Assembly (NCBI RefSeq): GCF_017377795.1
Contig: NZ_JAFRDR010000002.1
Span: forward strand, 186,001 to 250,000
DNA from: Williamsia soli
GTDB lineage: Bacteria > Actinomycetota > Actinomycetes > Mycobacteriales > Mycobacteriaceae
Direction: 5' to 3'
Length of the DNA stretch: 64,000 bases
Of the stretch, positions 57,304-64,000 are shown one piece after another (positions within the stretch are counted from its first letter, which is position 1; each line of letters opens with the position of its first letter). The notes under the pieces were generated by a model. The model saw only the letters and a program-made list of their open reading frames with translations. It searched no databases and was not told the DNA's origin. Position numbers and translations under genes: made by a program.

Positions 57304-58284
57304 ATGTCATCAGCCATACGTTTCGATCGCCCCGGCGCACCCGGAGTCCTGCGCCTGGTCCCCGTAGACGACCTCGAACCAGGGCCGGCTGAGGTACTCA
57401 TCGCGGTCGAAGCCGCCGGCGTGAACAACGCCGACCTGCTCGAGCGGCGGGGGCACTACCCAGTCCCGCCCGGTGCCCCCGCCGGGCTGGGCCTTGAATG
57501 CGCCGGCACCATCGCTGCAGTCGGTCGCGAGGTCACCTTATGGAAACCGGGCGACCGGGTGTGCGCACTGCTGACCGGCGGCGGGTACGCCGAACGGGTG
57601 GTGGTTCCTTCGGTGCAGGTCATGCCGGCACCTGACGGGCTCACCATGATTGAGGCGGCATCGTTTCCTGAGGTCGCGTGCACTGTGTACTCGAATCTGG
57701 CGATGATCGCCGGCCTGACGAGTGGGCAGAGCGTTCTGATTCACGGAGCCGGCGGCGGAATCGGCGCTTTCGCGACCCAATGGGCGGCCGCGATCGGAGC
57801 CCGGGTCATCGCAACCGCTGGGAGCGACAACAAGGTCGAGGCCGCCCTCGCCATGGGCGTCAGCGAAGCGATCAACTATCGCACAGACGATTTCGTCACC
57901 ACCACACTGAATGCGACGAGCGGCCGCGGCGTCGATGCCATCCTCGACATCGTCGGCGCACCGTACCTCGAACGCAACCTACGCAGCCTCGCTGCAGACG
58001 GACACCTGATCATCATCGGCGGCTCGATGACACCGGTCACCTTCGACCTCTGGGAAATCGCCTCGCGCCGAGCAAGTGTGACCGCCACGATGCTGCGTGG
58101 GCGTCCCAAGGCGCAGAAGGCAGCGATCGTCGCCGGAGTCACACGGGACGTCATTCCACTGATCGAAGCCGGGAAGATCAAGCCGATCATCGATACTGTG
58201 TTCCCCTTGGCGCAGGCCAGCCGCGCCCACGAACTACTGGAGACCGGCCGGACTGTCGGCAAAGTCATTCTCGAAACTGGCTAG
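57304..58284 (+). CDS. NADPH:quinone oxidoreductase / MDR-type dehydrogenase
   Basis: 326 residues of the zinc-less medium-chain dehydrogenase class: VLIAVEAAGVNNADLLERRGHYP, then GLECAGTIAAVG and Rossmann motif VLIHGAGGGIGAFATQ near residues 142-157. There are no catalytic or structural zinc cysteines. It should reduce quinones or enones with NADPH. It follows the hairpin after the His-rich gene and precedes the lipocalin-like gene after 87 bp; the series suggests protection against reactive carbonyls or quinones. Confidence 0.9.
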   Translation: MSSAIRFDRPGAPGVLRLVPVDDLEPGPAEVLIAVEAAGVNNADLLERRGHYPVPPGAPAGLGLECAGTIAAVGREVTLWKPGDRVCALLTGGGYAERVVVPSVQVMPAPDGLTMIEAASFPEVACTVYSNLAMIAGLTSGQSVLIHGAGGGIGAFATQWAAAIGARVIATAGSDNKVEAALAMGVSEAINYRTDDFVTTTLNATSGRGVDAILDIVGAPYLERNLRSLAADGHLIIIGGSMTPVTFDLWEIASRRASVTATMLRGRPKAQKAAIVAGVTRDVIPLIEAGKIKPIIDTVFPLAQASRAHELLETGRTVGKVILETG

Positions 58285-58371
58285 AGCGCAGTGCGATAGA
58301 CCAAACCAACAGTTGGGTACCGGGTGAGCCGTTGTCGCGACATGCCCTCACAAGTATAGGAAAGATCCTTC

Positions 58372-58815
58372 ATGACCATCACGACTGACGACGTTATCGG
58401 CGCGTGGAAGCTTTCGAGCGCCACCGCGGTGTTTGCTGATGACGAACGGCAACCAGAGTTCGGGCCCGACGCCGTCGGCTACCTCTCTTACAGTGCCAAC
58501 GGCATCGTGACAGCGATACTCGGTGACATGACCCGCCCGGTCAGCGGTGCCTCCGACCCACAACGGGTCTCCCGTGAGGACCAAGCCGCAATGGCGCACG
58601 GGCTCATCGCCTACGCCGGCCCTTACACGGTCACCGCCGACGGCGCCGTCATCCATCACGTGGATATCGCTCTGTTCACAGACTGGCAAGGCAAACCCCA
58701 ACGGCGACAGGCCCAGATCACGGGCAACGAGCTGCGTATCACGGGATCACCCCGAACATCACCCGATGGCCGCACCTTCCACAGCGAACTCATTTGGGAA
58801 CGGCTCACGCCGTGA
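58372..58815 (+). CDS. Lipocalin-like domain protein
   Basis: 147 residues with the lipocalin-like (PF13924-type) barrel: DDVIGAWKLSSATAVFADDERQPEFGPDAVGYLSYSANGIVTAIL, then YAGPYTVTADGAVIHHVDIALFTDWQG and LRITGSPRTSPDG. It binds a small hydrophobic ligand or may act as an isomerase. The ribosome site AGGAAAGATCC precedes ATG 58372. It ends 41 bp before the FdhF/YdeP-type gene and is likely in one transcript with it and the quinone oxidoreductase. Confidence 0.85.
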   Translation: MTITTDDVIGAWKLSSATAVFADDERQPEFGPDAVGYLSYSANGIVTAILGDMTRPVSGASDPQRVSREDQAAMAHGLIAYAGPYTVTADGAVIHHVDIALFTDWQGKPQRRQAQITGNELRITGSPRTSPDGRTFHSELIWERLTP

Positions 58816-58856
58816 CATCGCAACTTCCTCATCAACACGACGACCTTGGAGACAAT

Positions 58857-61229
58857 ATGGCGGAGAACGCTTTTGACGAGATCCGCGGCCGCGGTGCTCC
58901 CGGTGCGGTTCCACCAGGGTGCGGGCCCGGGCATGGCCGGCGGCCACAGCAGAAAGACGACCGCCACCCTTCCGCCGGCTGGGGTGCGGCGATGAGCGTC
59001 GGCAAAGTGCTGCTGGCCAGCAGACAGGTGATGTCTGGTAGCAAGTCGATGTTGACGATGAATCATGAGAACGGCGGGTTCGATTGCCCAGGATGTGCGT
59101 GGCCGGACGATCGAAACGGCCTTCACCTTGATCTGTGCGAGAACGGCATCAAACACGTCACGTGGGAGATGACCAATGACCGCGTCGGCCGCACGTTTTT
59201 CGACCAGCACACCGTGACAGAGCTGACTGGGTGGAGTGACTACGCACTGGAGAAACAGGGCCGACTAACCGAACCCATGGCCTACGATGCCGAGACCGAC
59301 AAGTACGTACCCATCTCGTGGAGCGACGCATTCATGATGGTCGGAAAGACCCTGCGCGCATTGCCCGATCCGAACATGGCGTCGTTCTACACCTCAGGCC
59401 GGTTGAGCAACGAAGCGACATTTCTCTATCAGCTGTGGGCACGTGAATACGGCACCAACAACCTCCCTGACTGTTCCAACATGTGCCATGAGGCCAGTGG
59501 TCGTGCACTACAAGCAGCCCTGGGGACCGGCAAAGGCACAGCAGACATTGATGACTGGGACGCCGCTGAGATGATCATCGTGATGGGCGTCAACGCGGCG
59601 TCCAATGCACCGCGCATGCTTACCGCGCTCGCCGAAGGACACCGCCGGGGCGCGCAGATCGTGCACGTCAATCCACTCAAGGAGGCTGCCTCACGCCGCA
59701 CGATTGTTCCCCATGAGTTCGGGTCAATGGCCACCTTTCGCTCCACACCGACAGGGACCCTCGACATTCAGCCCCGGATTGGGGGAGACCTGGCGTTGTT
59801 GCGCGGCGTCGCCAAGGCTCTGTTCGAGTGGAGTTCGACGGACCCCACCGTCATCGACACCTCCTTCATCGCCGCCAATACCCACGGCTTCGACGACTAC
59901 CGAGCCTGCTGCGAAGCGGAGGCCTGGACCGACCTCGCTCATCAATCCGGCGTCACCGAGGTTGAAATACGGCACCTGGCCGACCTCTACCGGAAATCCT
60001 CGCGCACAATCATCAGCTGGTGTCTGGGGCTGACACAGCAAGAACATGGAGTCGACACGGTCCGGGAGATCGTCAATCTCCTGATGCTCAAAGGAAACAT
60101 CGGCCGACCAGGAACCGGGCCCTCGCCCGTTCGCGGCCACAGCAATGTCCAGGGCAACCGCACCTGCGGGATCGACCACCGTCCTACCACCGAGTTCCTC
60201 GACGCCCTCGCCTCGGAGTGCAACTTCGACCCGCCGCGCGCGCACGGCCTCGACACCGTCGCAACCATCAAGAACATGCACGACCGCAAGGTCTCGGTGT
60301 TCGTCGGCATGGGCGGCAACTTCGCCATGGCCACACCGGACCCGGCCTACACCTTCTCAGCCCTGCGTCGGTGCAACCTGACCGTTCACGTCAGCACCAA
60401 ACTCAACCGAAGCCACCTCGTTCATGGAACGAACGCCCTCATCCTGCCGTGCATCGGACGCACTGAACGCGACGAACAACGCAGCGGACCGCAGAGCATC
60501 AGTGTCGAAGACGCGATGAGCCGAGTTCACCTGTCGCGCGGATCGAGACAACCGCCGTCCGATCAGCTGCTGTCCGAGCCGGCAATCATCGCCGGACTGG
60601 CCTCAGCGACCCTGCCCCACAGCAGTACCGATTGGCAGGCCTACATCGACGACTACGACCGGATCAGAGACACCATGTCCCGTGTCATCCCGGGATTCGA
60701 GAACTTCAACAGCCGTGTGCGCGAGCGCAACGGATTCCGGATCAGGCAACCTGCCCGCGAACTCGACTTTCGCACCCCCTCGCGCCGGGCCGAGTTCTCC
60801 TGCGCCTTGATGAAAGACGTGCTGCCACCGAGTGGATACCTGATGCTGGGCACGATGCGGTCCCACGACCAGTGGAATACCACCATCTATTCCGACAATG
60901 ACCGCTACCGCGGAGTCAAGAACCTGCGAACCCTGGTGTTCATGAACCAGGCCGACATGACACGGCTCGGGGTACGTGAGATGGGCGCGGTGGACATCAC
61001 CAGCTATGCCAAGGACGGGAGTACCAGGCACGTATTCGGCTACACCGCAGTGGCATACGACATCCCAGTCGGCAACGCGGCGGGCTACATGCCCGAGCTG
61101 AACGTCCTATGCCCGATAGACGACTACAGCAACCAGAGCGGTCAGCCGCTGATGAAACACCTCACCGTAAGAATCTCCCCCGCAGGCCTCAGATCGAACC
61201 CCGCGCGGCAATCCGTACTGGAGCACTGA
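58857..61229 (+). CDS. FdhF/YdeP-type molybdopterin oxidoreductase
   Basis: 790 residues of the DMSO-reductase superfamily. C77 and C80 in FDCPGCAWPDD replace the usual N-terminal [4Fe-4S] site pattern, typical of the FdhF/YdeP group. C210 in NMCHEAS is at the position of the Mo-ligand Cys/Sec of formate dehydrogenases. Further motifs are MGVNAASNAPRML and GMGGNFAMATPDPAY. It should use a bis-molybdopterin cofactor; the substrate in this group is mostly unknown (YdeP is linked to acid resistance in E. coli). ATG 58857 has a TTGGAGACA ribosome site. No FdhD maturation gene is in the window. Confidence 0.88.
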   Translation: MAENAFDEIRGRGAPGAVPPGCGPGHGRRPQQKDDRHPSAGWGAAMSVGKVLLASRQVMSGSKSMLTMNHENGGFDCPGCAWPDDRNGLHLDLCENGIKHVTWEMTNDRVGRTFFDQHTVTELTGWSDYALEKQGRLTEPMAYDAETDKYVPISWSDAFMMVGKTLRALPDPNMASFYTSGRLSNEATFLYQLWAREYGTNNLPDCSNMCHEASGRALQAALGTGKGTADIDDWDAAEMIIVMGVNAASNAPRMLTALAEGHRRGAQIVHVNPLKEAASRRTIVPHEFGSMATFRSTPTGTLDIQPRIGGDLALLRGVAKALFEWSSTDPTVIDTSFIAANTHGFDDYRACCEAEAWTDLAHQSGVTEVEIRHLADLYRKSSRTIISWCLGLTQQEHGVDTVREIVNLLMLKGNIGRPGTGPSPVRGHSNVQGNRTCGIDHRPTTEFLDALASECNFDPPRAHGLDTVATIKNMHDRKVSVFVGMGGNFAMATPDPAYTFSALRRCNLTVHVSTKLNRSHLVHGTNALILPCIGRTERDEQRSGPQSISVEDAMSRVHLSRGSRQPPSDQLLSEPAIIAGLASATLPHSSTDWQAYIDDYDRIRDTMSRVIPGFENFNSRVRERNGFRIRQPARELDFRTPSRRAEFSCALMKDVLPPSGYLMLGTMRSHDQWNTTIYSDNDRYRGVKNLRTLVFMNQADMTRLGVREMGAVDITSYAKDGSTRHVFGYTAVAYDIPVGNAAGYMPELNVLCPIDDYSNQSGQPLMKHLTVRISPAGLRSNPARQSVLEH

Positions 61230-61831
61230 TGAACCCACCAACCAAGGACGCGCGCAGACCACGCCGACTTGACATCGACGTCATTGCGTCGTCGATCACT
61301 CTCGCTGTCGCTTGCGGTGCGGTGTACGTGCTGATGACCAACTGGCTGGGCCCCGCACTCACCGAGTCGACAGACTCCCACGCCATCGGCGCGATGTGGG
61401 CAGTGATCTCAACGATATTCGTCTTCCGTTGCAGCCTCGAAGACCGCTTGGACGACGCCACAATTCGCATGTCGTCCACAGCACTGAGTCTGGTGATCTG
61501 CCTGGCCTACCTTTTGATCTTCCCCGTGACCGCCATCGGAATCGGTGCAGCGGTCGGGCTGAGCAGTCTCTTGGCCATCGCACTGGGCAGACCACAAGAC
61601 GCCGCCCTCACCGCGATCACCTCGACGGTGGTTCTGGTCGTGGCGCACCTCGGTGAACCGACACCCGAATGGATCCAACCCTTGCTGCGGCTGCTGGACA
61701 CGGCAATCGGCATAGCTGCCGGCCTCGCCGCAGGGGCACTGTTCACGTCAGCATTTCGCCGCGACCAAGGGAGAGTCGGGCACGGCTCAGCCACATCCGA
61801 ACAGAAATCCGAAGGTCGCGGCACAAGTTAG
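61229..61831 (+). CDS. Small FUSC-like membrane protein (aromatic acid exporter type)
   Basis: 200 residues with 5-6 hydrophobic spans: ASSITLAVACGAVYVLMTNWLG, then MWAVISTIFVFRCSLEDRLDDATIRMSSTALSLVI, AIGIGAAVGLSSLLAIALGRPQDAALTAITSTVVLVVA. The GRPQDAALTA stretch recalls the FUSC/ArAE family, but the cytosolic half of those exporters is missing. ATG 61229 overlaps the TGA of the molybdopterin gene by 1 base, so it is translationally coupled and may export a product or carry electrons for it. The C-terminus is polar. Confidence 0.75.
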   Translation: MNPPTKDARRPRRLDIDVIASSITLAVACGAVYVLMTNWLGPALTESTDSHAIGAMWAVISTIFVFRCSLEDRLDDATIRMSSTALSLVICLAYLLIFPVTAIGIGAAVGLSSLLAIALGRPQDAALTAITSTVVLVVAHLGEPTPEWIQPLLRLLDTAIGIAAGLAAGALFTSAFRRDQGRVGHGSATSEQKSEGRGTS

Positions 61832-63099
61832 TGCGTCAGCGTGCCTGCGATGGTGTCGAGTGGCCGATACGCTGATATGGCCGTGGCCATGGCGCGTGTA
61901 GCGCGCCCGATGGCGGGGTCTGAGGAAGCGACGCGGACTGCATCGGCCAGCCGTTCCACGCTCGGGCGACGGGTCTTCAGATTGACCCCTACTCCGAAGT
62001 GCGCCACACGAGCCGCGACTTCGGGCTTGTCCTCGCCGCCGGGTGCCACGACGACCGGGACCCCGTGACGCAGGGCGGTCATCACGCCCCCGTAGCCACC
62101 GTTGGTGACCATCACTGCAGTGCGCGGCATGAGCAGGTCATGGTCGATGAACTCAACCGCGATCGCATTGTCCGGCAACGCCCCTAGCCGGGAGACCGGC
62201 GCGCCGCCGGTGCTGACGATCACCCGTACGGCAGCCGTGGCCAACGCTTCGAGTGCCGGTATCACCATCTGCGAGAAGTCATGGTTGTCCAGCGTTCCCT
62301 GAGTCAGATGGACGACAGGTCTGGCGTCGTTCTCGACATCACGCCACCACGCCGGGGGGACTTGCGATTGACCGTGATGGGCGACGACCGGCCCGGCGAA
62401 GATGGTATTCGGGTTGAGATCGCTTCGTGGATACTCGAACTCCGCCGGCCCCAGTTGTAGAAAACGATCGAATGCCACTGATAGATCGAGGATGAAACCG
62501 TCCAATGCACCACCTTCCGCGACAACCAGGTCACGTGCCAGCCTCTGGATAGATCGGAAGATGACGTGGCGAGCAGCCAGGTTCGCGACCCGGTTCCGGA
62601 TTCGCATGACGGGTCCACGTCCGGGAGACAGGCCACTGTTGAACGGTGGGACATCCACACTCGTTTGAGCCAACGGCATCGTCCCGAGTCCGATTACTGC
62701 GGGTCGCCGCGATCGTGGCCGCGCCAGCAGCGGCAACACCCCGGCGAACGTGCCATCAGCCAAGACCGCCGCGAACTCACGCTTACCCAGCAACGACTCC
62801 ACCGATATGGCCTGCCCGGTGATGGGTCGGACAAAAGTCTGCTGCACCTGATATCGCGACAACGCAAGTCCCCGATGGCGGTCCAAGTCGGGGGTGAAGG
62901 TCTCCGGGTTACGTTCGTCGAAATCCGCGTCGGCACACAATGGCTCGAACTCCAGACCGGCCTTCTCCACCGAGTCGGCGAAGGCCGCACCGGTCAGCAT
63001 GGCCACCTGATGCCCCCGCGAGACCATGTCGCGACCGATTGCCATGATCGGCCCTACATGCCCCCGCAGCGGCGGGCTGCACAACAGATACTGAGCCAT
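61828..63099 (-). CDS. GT1 family glycosyltransferase (MGT/UGT type)
   Basis: 423 residues of the two-Rossmann GT-B fold: SPPLRGHVGPIMAIGRDMVSRGHQVAML at the N-terminus and, in the sugar-donor part, VMVTNGGYGGVMTALRHGVPVVVAPGGEDKPEVAARVAHFGVG, in which the usual HGG is NGG. It transfers a sugar from a UDP/TDP donor to a lipid, macrolide or phenolic acceptor. It is convergent with the membrane-protein gene with a 4-bp overlap and divergent from the TetR gene at 63233, its probable regulator. Confidence 0.9.
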   Translation of the reverse strand: MAQYLLCSPPLRGHVGPIMAIGRDMVSRGHQVAMLTGAAFADSVEKAGLEFEPLCADADFDERNPETFTPDLDRHRGLALSRYQVQQTFVRPITGQAISVESLLGKREFAAVLADGTFAGVLPLLARPRSRRPAVIGLGTMPLAQTSVDVPPFNSGLSPGRGPVMRIRNRVANLAARHVIFRSIQRLARDLVVAEGGALDGFILDLSVAFDRFLQLGPAEFEYPRSDLNPNTIFAGPVVAHHGQSQVPPAWWRDVENDARPVVHLTQGTLDNHDFSQMVIPALEALATAAVRVIVSTGGAPVSRLGALPDNAIAVEFIDHDLLMPRTAVMVTNGGYGGVMTALRHGVPVVVAPGGEDKPEVAARVAHFGVGVNLKTRRPSVERLADAVRVASSDPAIGRATRAMATAISAYRPLDTIAGTLTH

Positions 63100-63135
63100 A
63101 CGAGTTCGCGCCTTTCAGCTCGCTGTATTTTTACT

Positions 63136-63146
63136 AGTGTCACACT
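63136..63146. promoter_or_regulatory. Candidate TetR operator AGTGTcACACT
   Basis: An 11-bp odd palindrome in the AT-rich 133-bp divergent region between the glycosyltransferase (start 63099) and the TetR gene (63233). It lies 37 bp upstream of the glycosyltransferase start, fitting repression of that gene. Confidence 0.45.
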
Positions 63147-63232
63147 CTAATCGAATGTAGGTTGCGAAGCGCTACCATGGCCTGCGGGAGGACGCGCCGA
63201 CCCGGCCGACGTAGCAGAGGTGGTGATCGACG

Positions 63233-63862
63233 GTGACAACTCGTCGTTACGTATCGCGCAAGCGCGCGATCACTGCCGCACAGACAAGAGCGAACATACT
63301 CGACGCAGCGCAGAAGCTGTTCGTCGAGAACGGTTACTCGCGCACCACCCTGCAAGAAGTGGCCACCGCTGCGGGCGTATCGGTTCAGTCGGTGTACTTG
63401 GCAGGTAGCAAGGCATCGTTGATGATGGCGGTGCTCGAGCGAGGATTTACCGGCGATGAACAATTCACCTCGCTACTCGAGCGTCCAGAGTTCTTGGCGA
63501 TCATGTCCGACACCGACACTGAACGCGCCCTCGATCGCTACGTCGACTTCGTCGTGACCGCGAACAGCCGAATAGCCGATCTCTGGCATGCGGCCACCCT
63601 CGCCGCCGACTCCGAACCCGCGATCGGAGAGCAACTCGAACGCAGCGAGCTACGCCGCCTCGACGACGTTCACACCGGTAGTTACTGGTTTGTCCAGCGT
63701 GGACTGCTCGGCGACAGTCGGGTCGACGAGTTCGCCGACATCCTGAGCTACCTCACGGCTTCGGACACCTACCGATACTTCACCGTTGAGCGAGGATGGA
63801 CACAATCTCGATTCACGGCGTGGTTGCGACGTTCCATCGCCCAACACCTCGCCAGTGAGTGA
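63233..63862 (+). CDS. TetR family regulator
   Basis: 209 residues with the HTH at about 25-60 (ILDAAQKLFVENGYSRTTLQEVATAAGVSVQSVYLAGSKASLMMAVL), an extra-long C-terminal domain and GTG 63233 as start. It is divergent from the glycosyltransferase gene and likely represses it. It may also act on other genes of this region; the palindrome shared by the paralogues does not resemble the one near its own start. Confidence 0.9.
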   Translation: MTTRRYVSRKRAITAAQTRANILDAAQKLFVENGYSRTTLQEVATAAGVSVQSVYLAGSKASLMMAVLERGFTGDEQFTSLLERPEFLAIMSDTDTERALDRYVDFVVTANSRIADLWHAATLAADSEPAIGEQLERSELRRLDDVHTGSYWFVQRGLLGDSRVDEFADILSYLTASDTYRYFTVERGWTQSRFTAWLRRSIAQHLASE

Positions 63863-63928
63863 CGCTAGGCATGGCAAAGGCGTTGCTACACAAGTGTTAC
63901 GAGTATCAACCCACGTTCAACGCTGCGC

Positions 63929-64000
63929 TCACGCTGGTAACAGTCCTAGCTGACCCAGAAAGTCCAACTGATCGAAGTAGAGGTGCTCATAGAGCAGGTC
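63929..64000 (-). CDS. C-terminus of a SnoaL-like/ester-cyclase-type protein, cut by the window edge
   Basis: The minus-strand frame ends at the stop 63929-63931 and runs out at base 64000. Its last 23 residues read DLLYEHLYFDQLDFLGQLGLL followed by PA, where YFDQLDFLxQLGL is the typical end of SnoaL-like ester cyclases. Only this much is in the window. It is convergent with the TetR gene. Confidence 0.55.
   Translation of the reverse strand, partial: DLLYEHLYFDQLDFLGQLGLLPA

Noticed and set aside
1-64000. CRISPR array, tRNA, rRNA, prophage or integrase
   Set aside because: No regularly spaced repeats, cloverleaf-like segments, rRNA blocks, phage structural genes or recombinase motifs were seen on either strand.

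Overview
The window looks like chromosome from a high-GC, mycolic-acid-producing actinobacterium, most like Gordonia, Rhodococcus or Williamsia. Evidence: many GTG starts, a FadD5-type acyl-CoA ligase, a wax ester/diacylglycerol acyltransferase operon, F420-type oxidoreductases, a DUF2236 (MpaB-type) oxygenase, and many TetR regulators. The genus is inferred; no rRNA or tRNA gene is present. Both ends cut genes: the left edge truncates a coiled-coil protein and the right edge leaves only the C-terminus of a small SnoaL-like protein.

Regions. (1) 0-6 kb: mostly minus-strand housekeeping-type genes (antiporter, lipoprotein, membrane protein) and a two-gene operon of an AhpD-like protein and a DapB-like dehydrogenase, with KstR-like inverted repeats in front of it. 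(2) 6-21.6 kb: single genes and small operons, including UbiA prenyltransferase, a frameshifted DUF1905 gene, a DUF1295/FAD-oxidoreductase pair, STAS protein, metallophosphoesterase, MpaB-type oxygenase with divergent TetR, alcohol dehydrogenase with its own TetR, and a UvrA-like ABC ATPase. (3) 22.7-28.5 kb: a five-gene lipid operon (hydrolase, PlsC-type acyltransferase, FadD12-like ligase, WS/DGAT, hydrolase) behind another KstR-like site. (4) 29-31 kb: a scar where an ornithine cyclodeaminase-family gene and a GntR gene have both lost their 5' halves at one junction. (5) 33-43.6 kb: a plus-strand catabolic block with two FadD ligases, a nitrilase, an F420-type oxidoreductase, a protein with rifampin-phosphotransferase architecture and a conserved unknown. 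(6) 43.6-47.4 kb: miscellaneous genes.

(7) 47.4-63.9 kb is the accessory-looking part. Two nearly identical 187-residue proteins of unknown function lie 9 kb apart, and each follows a copy of the same 16-bp palindrome (TACCnGCTAGCnGGTA). The second copy is divergent from a 958-residue LuxR/LAL regulator and leads a plus-strand series: His-rich metal-binding peptide, quinone oxidoreductase, lipocalin-like protein, FdhF/YdeP-type molybdopterin enzyme and small membrane protein, followed by a convergent glycosyltransferase and a TetR gene. Between the copies are a UBP-type zinc-finger protein, a monooxygenase-fold protein, a membrane protein and a MerR-controlled SnoaL-SDR operon with two clear MerR operators. 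Broken pieces of a MerR gene and of the LuxR 3' end show that this part has been rearranged. It is the best candidate here for an undescribed stress or detoxification regulon, but its function is inferred from context only.
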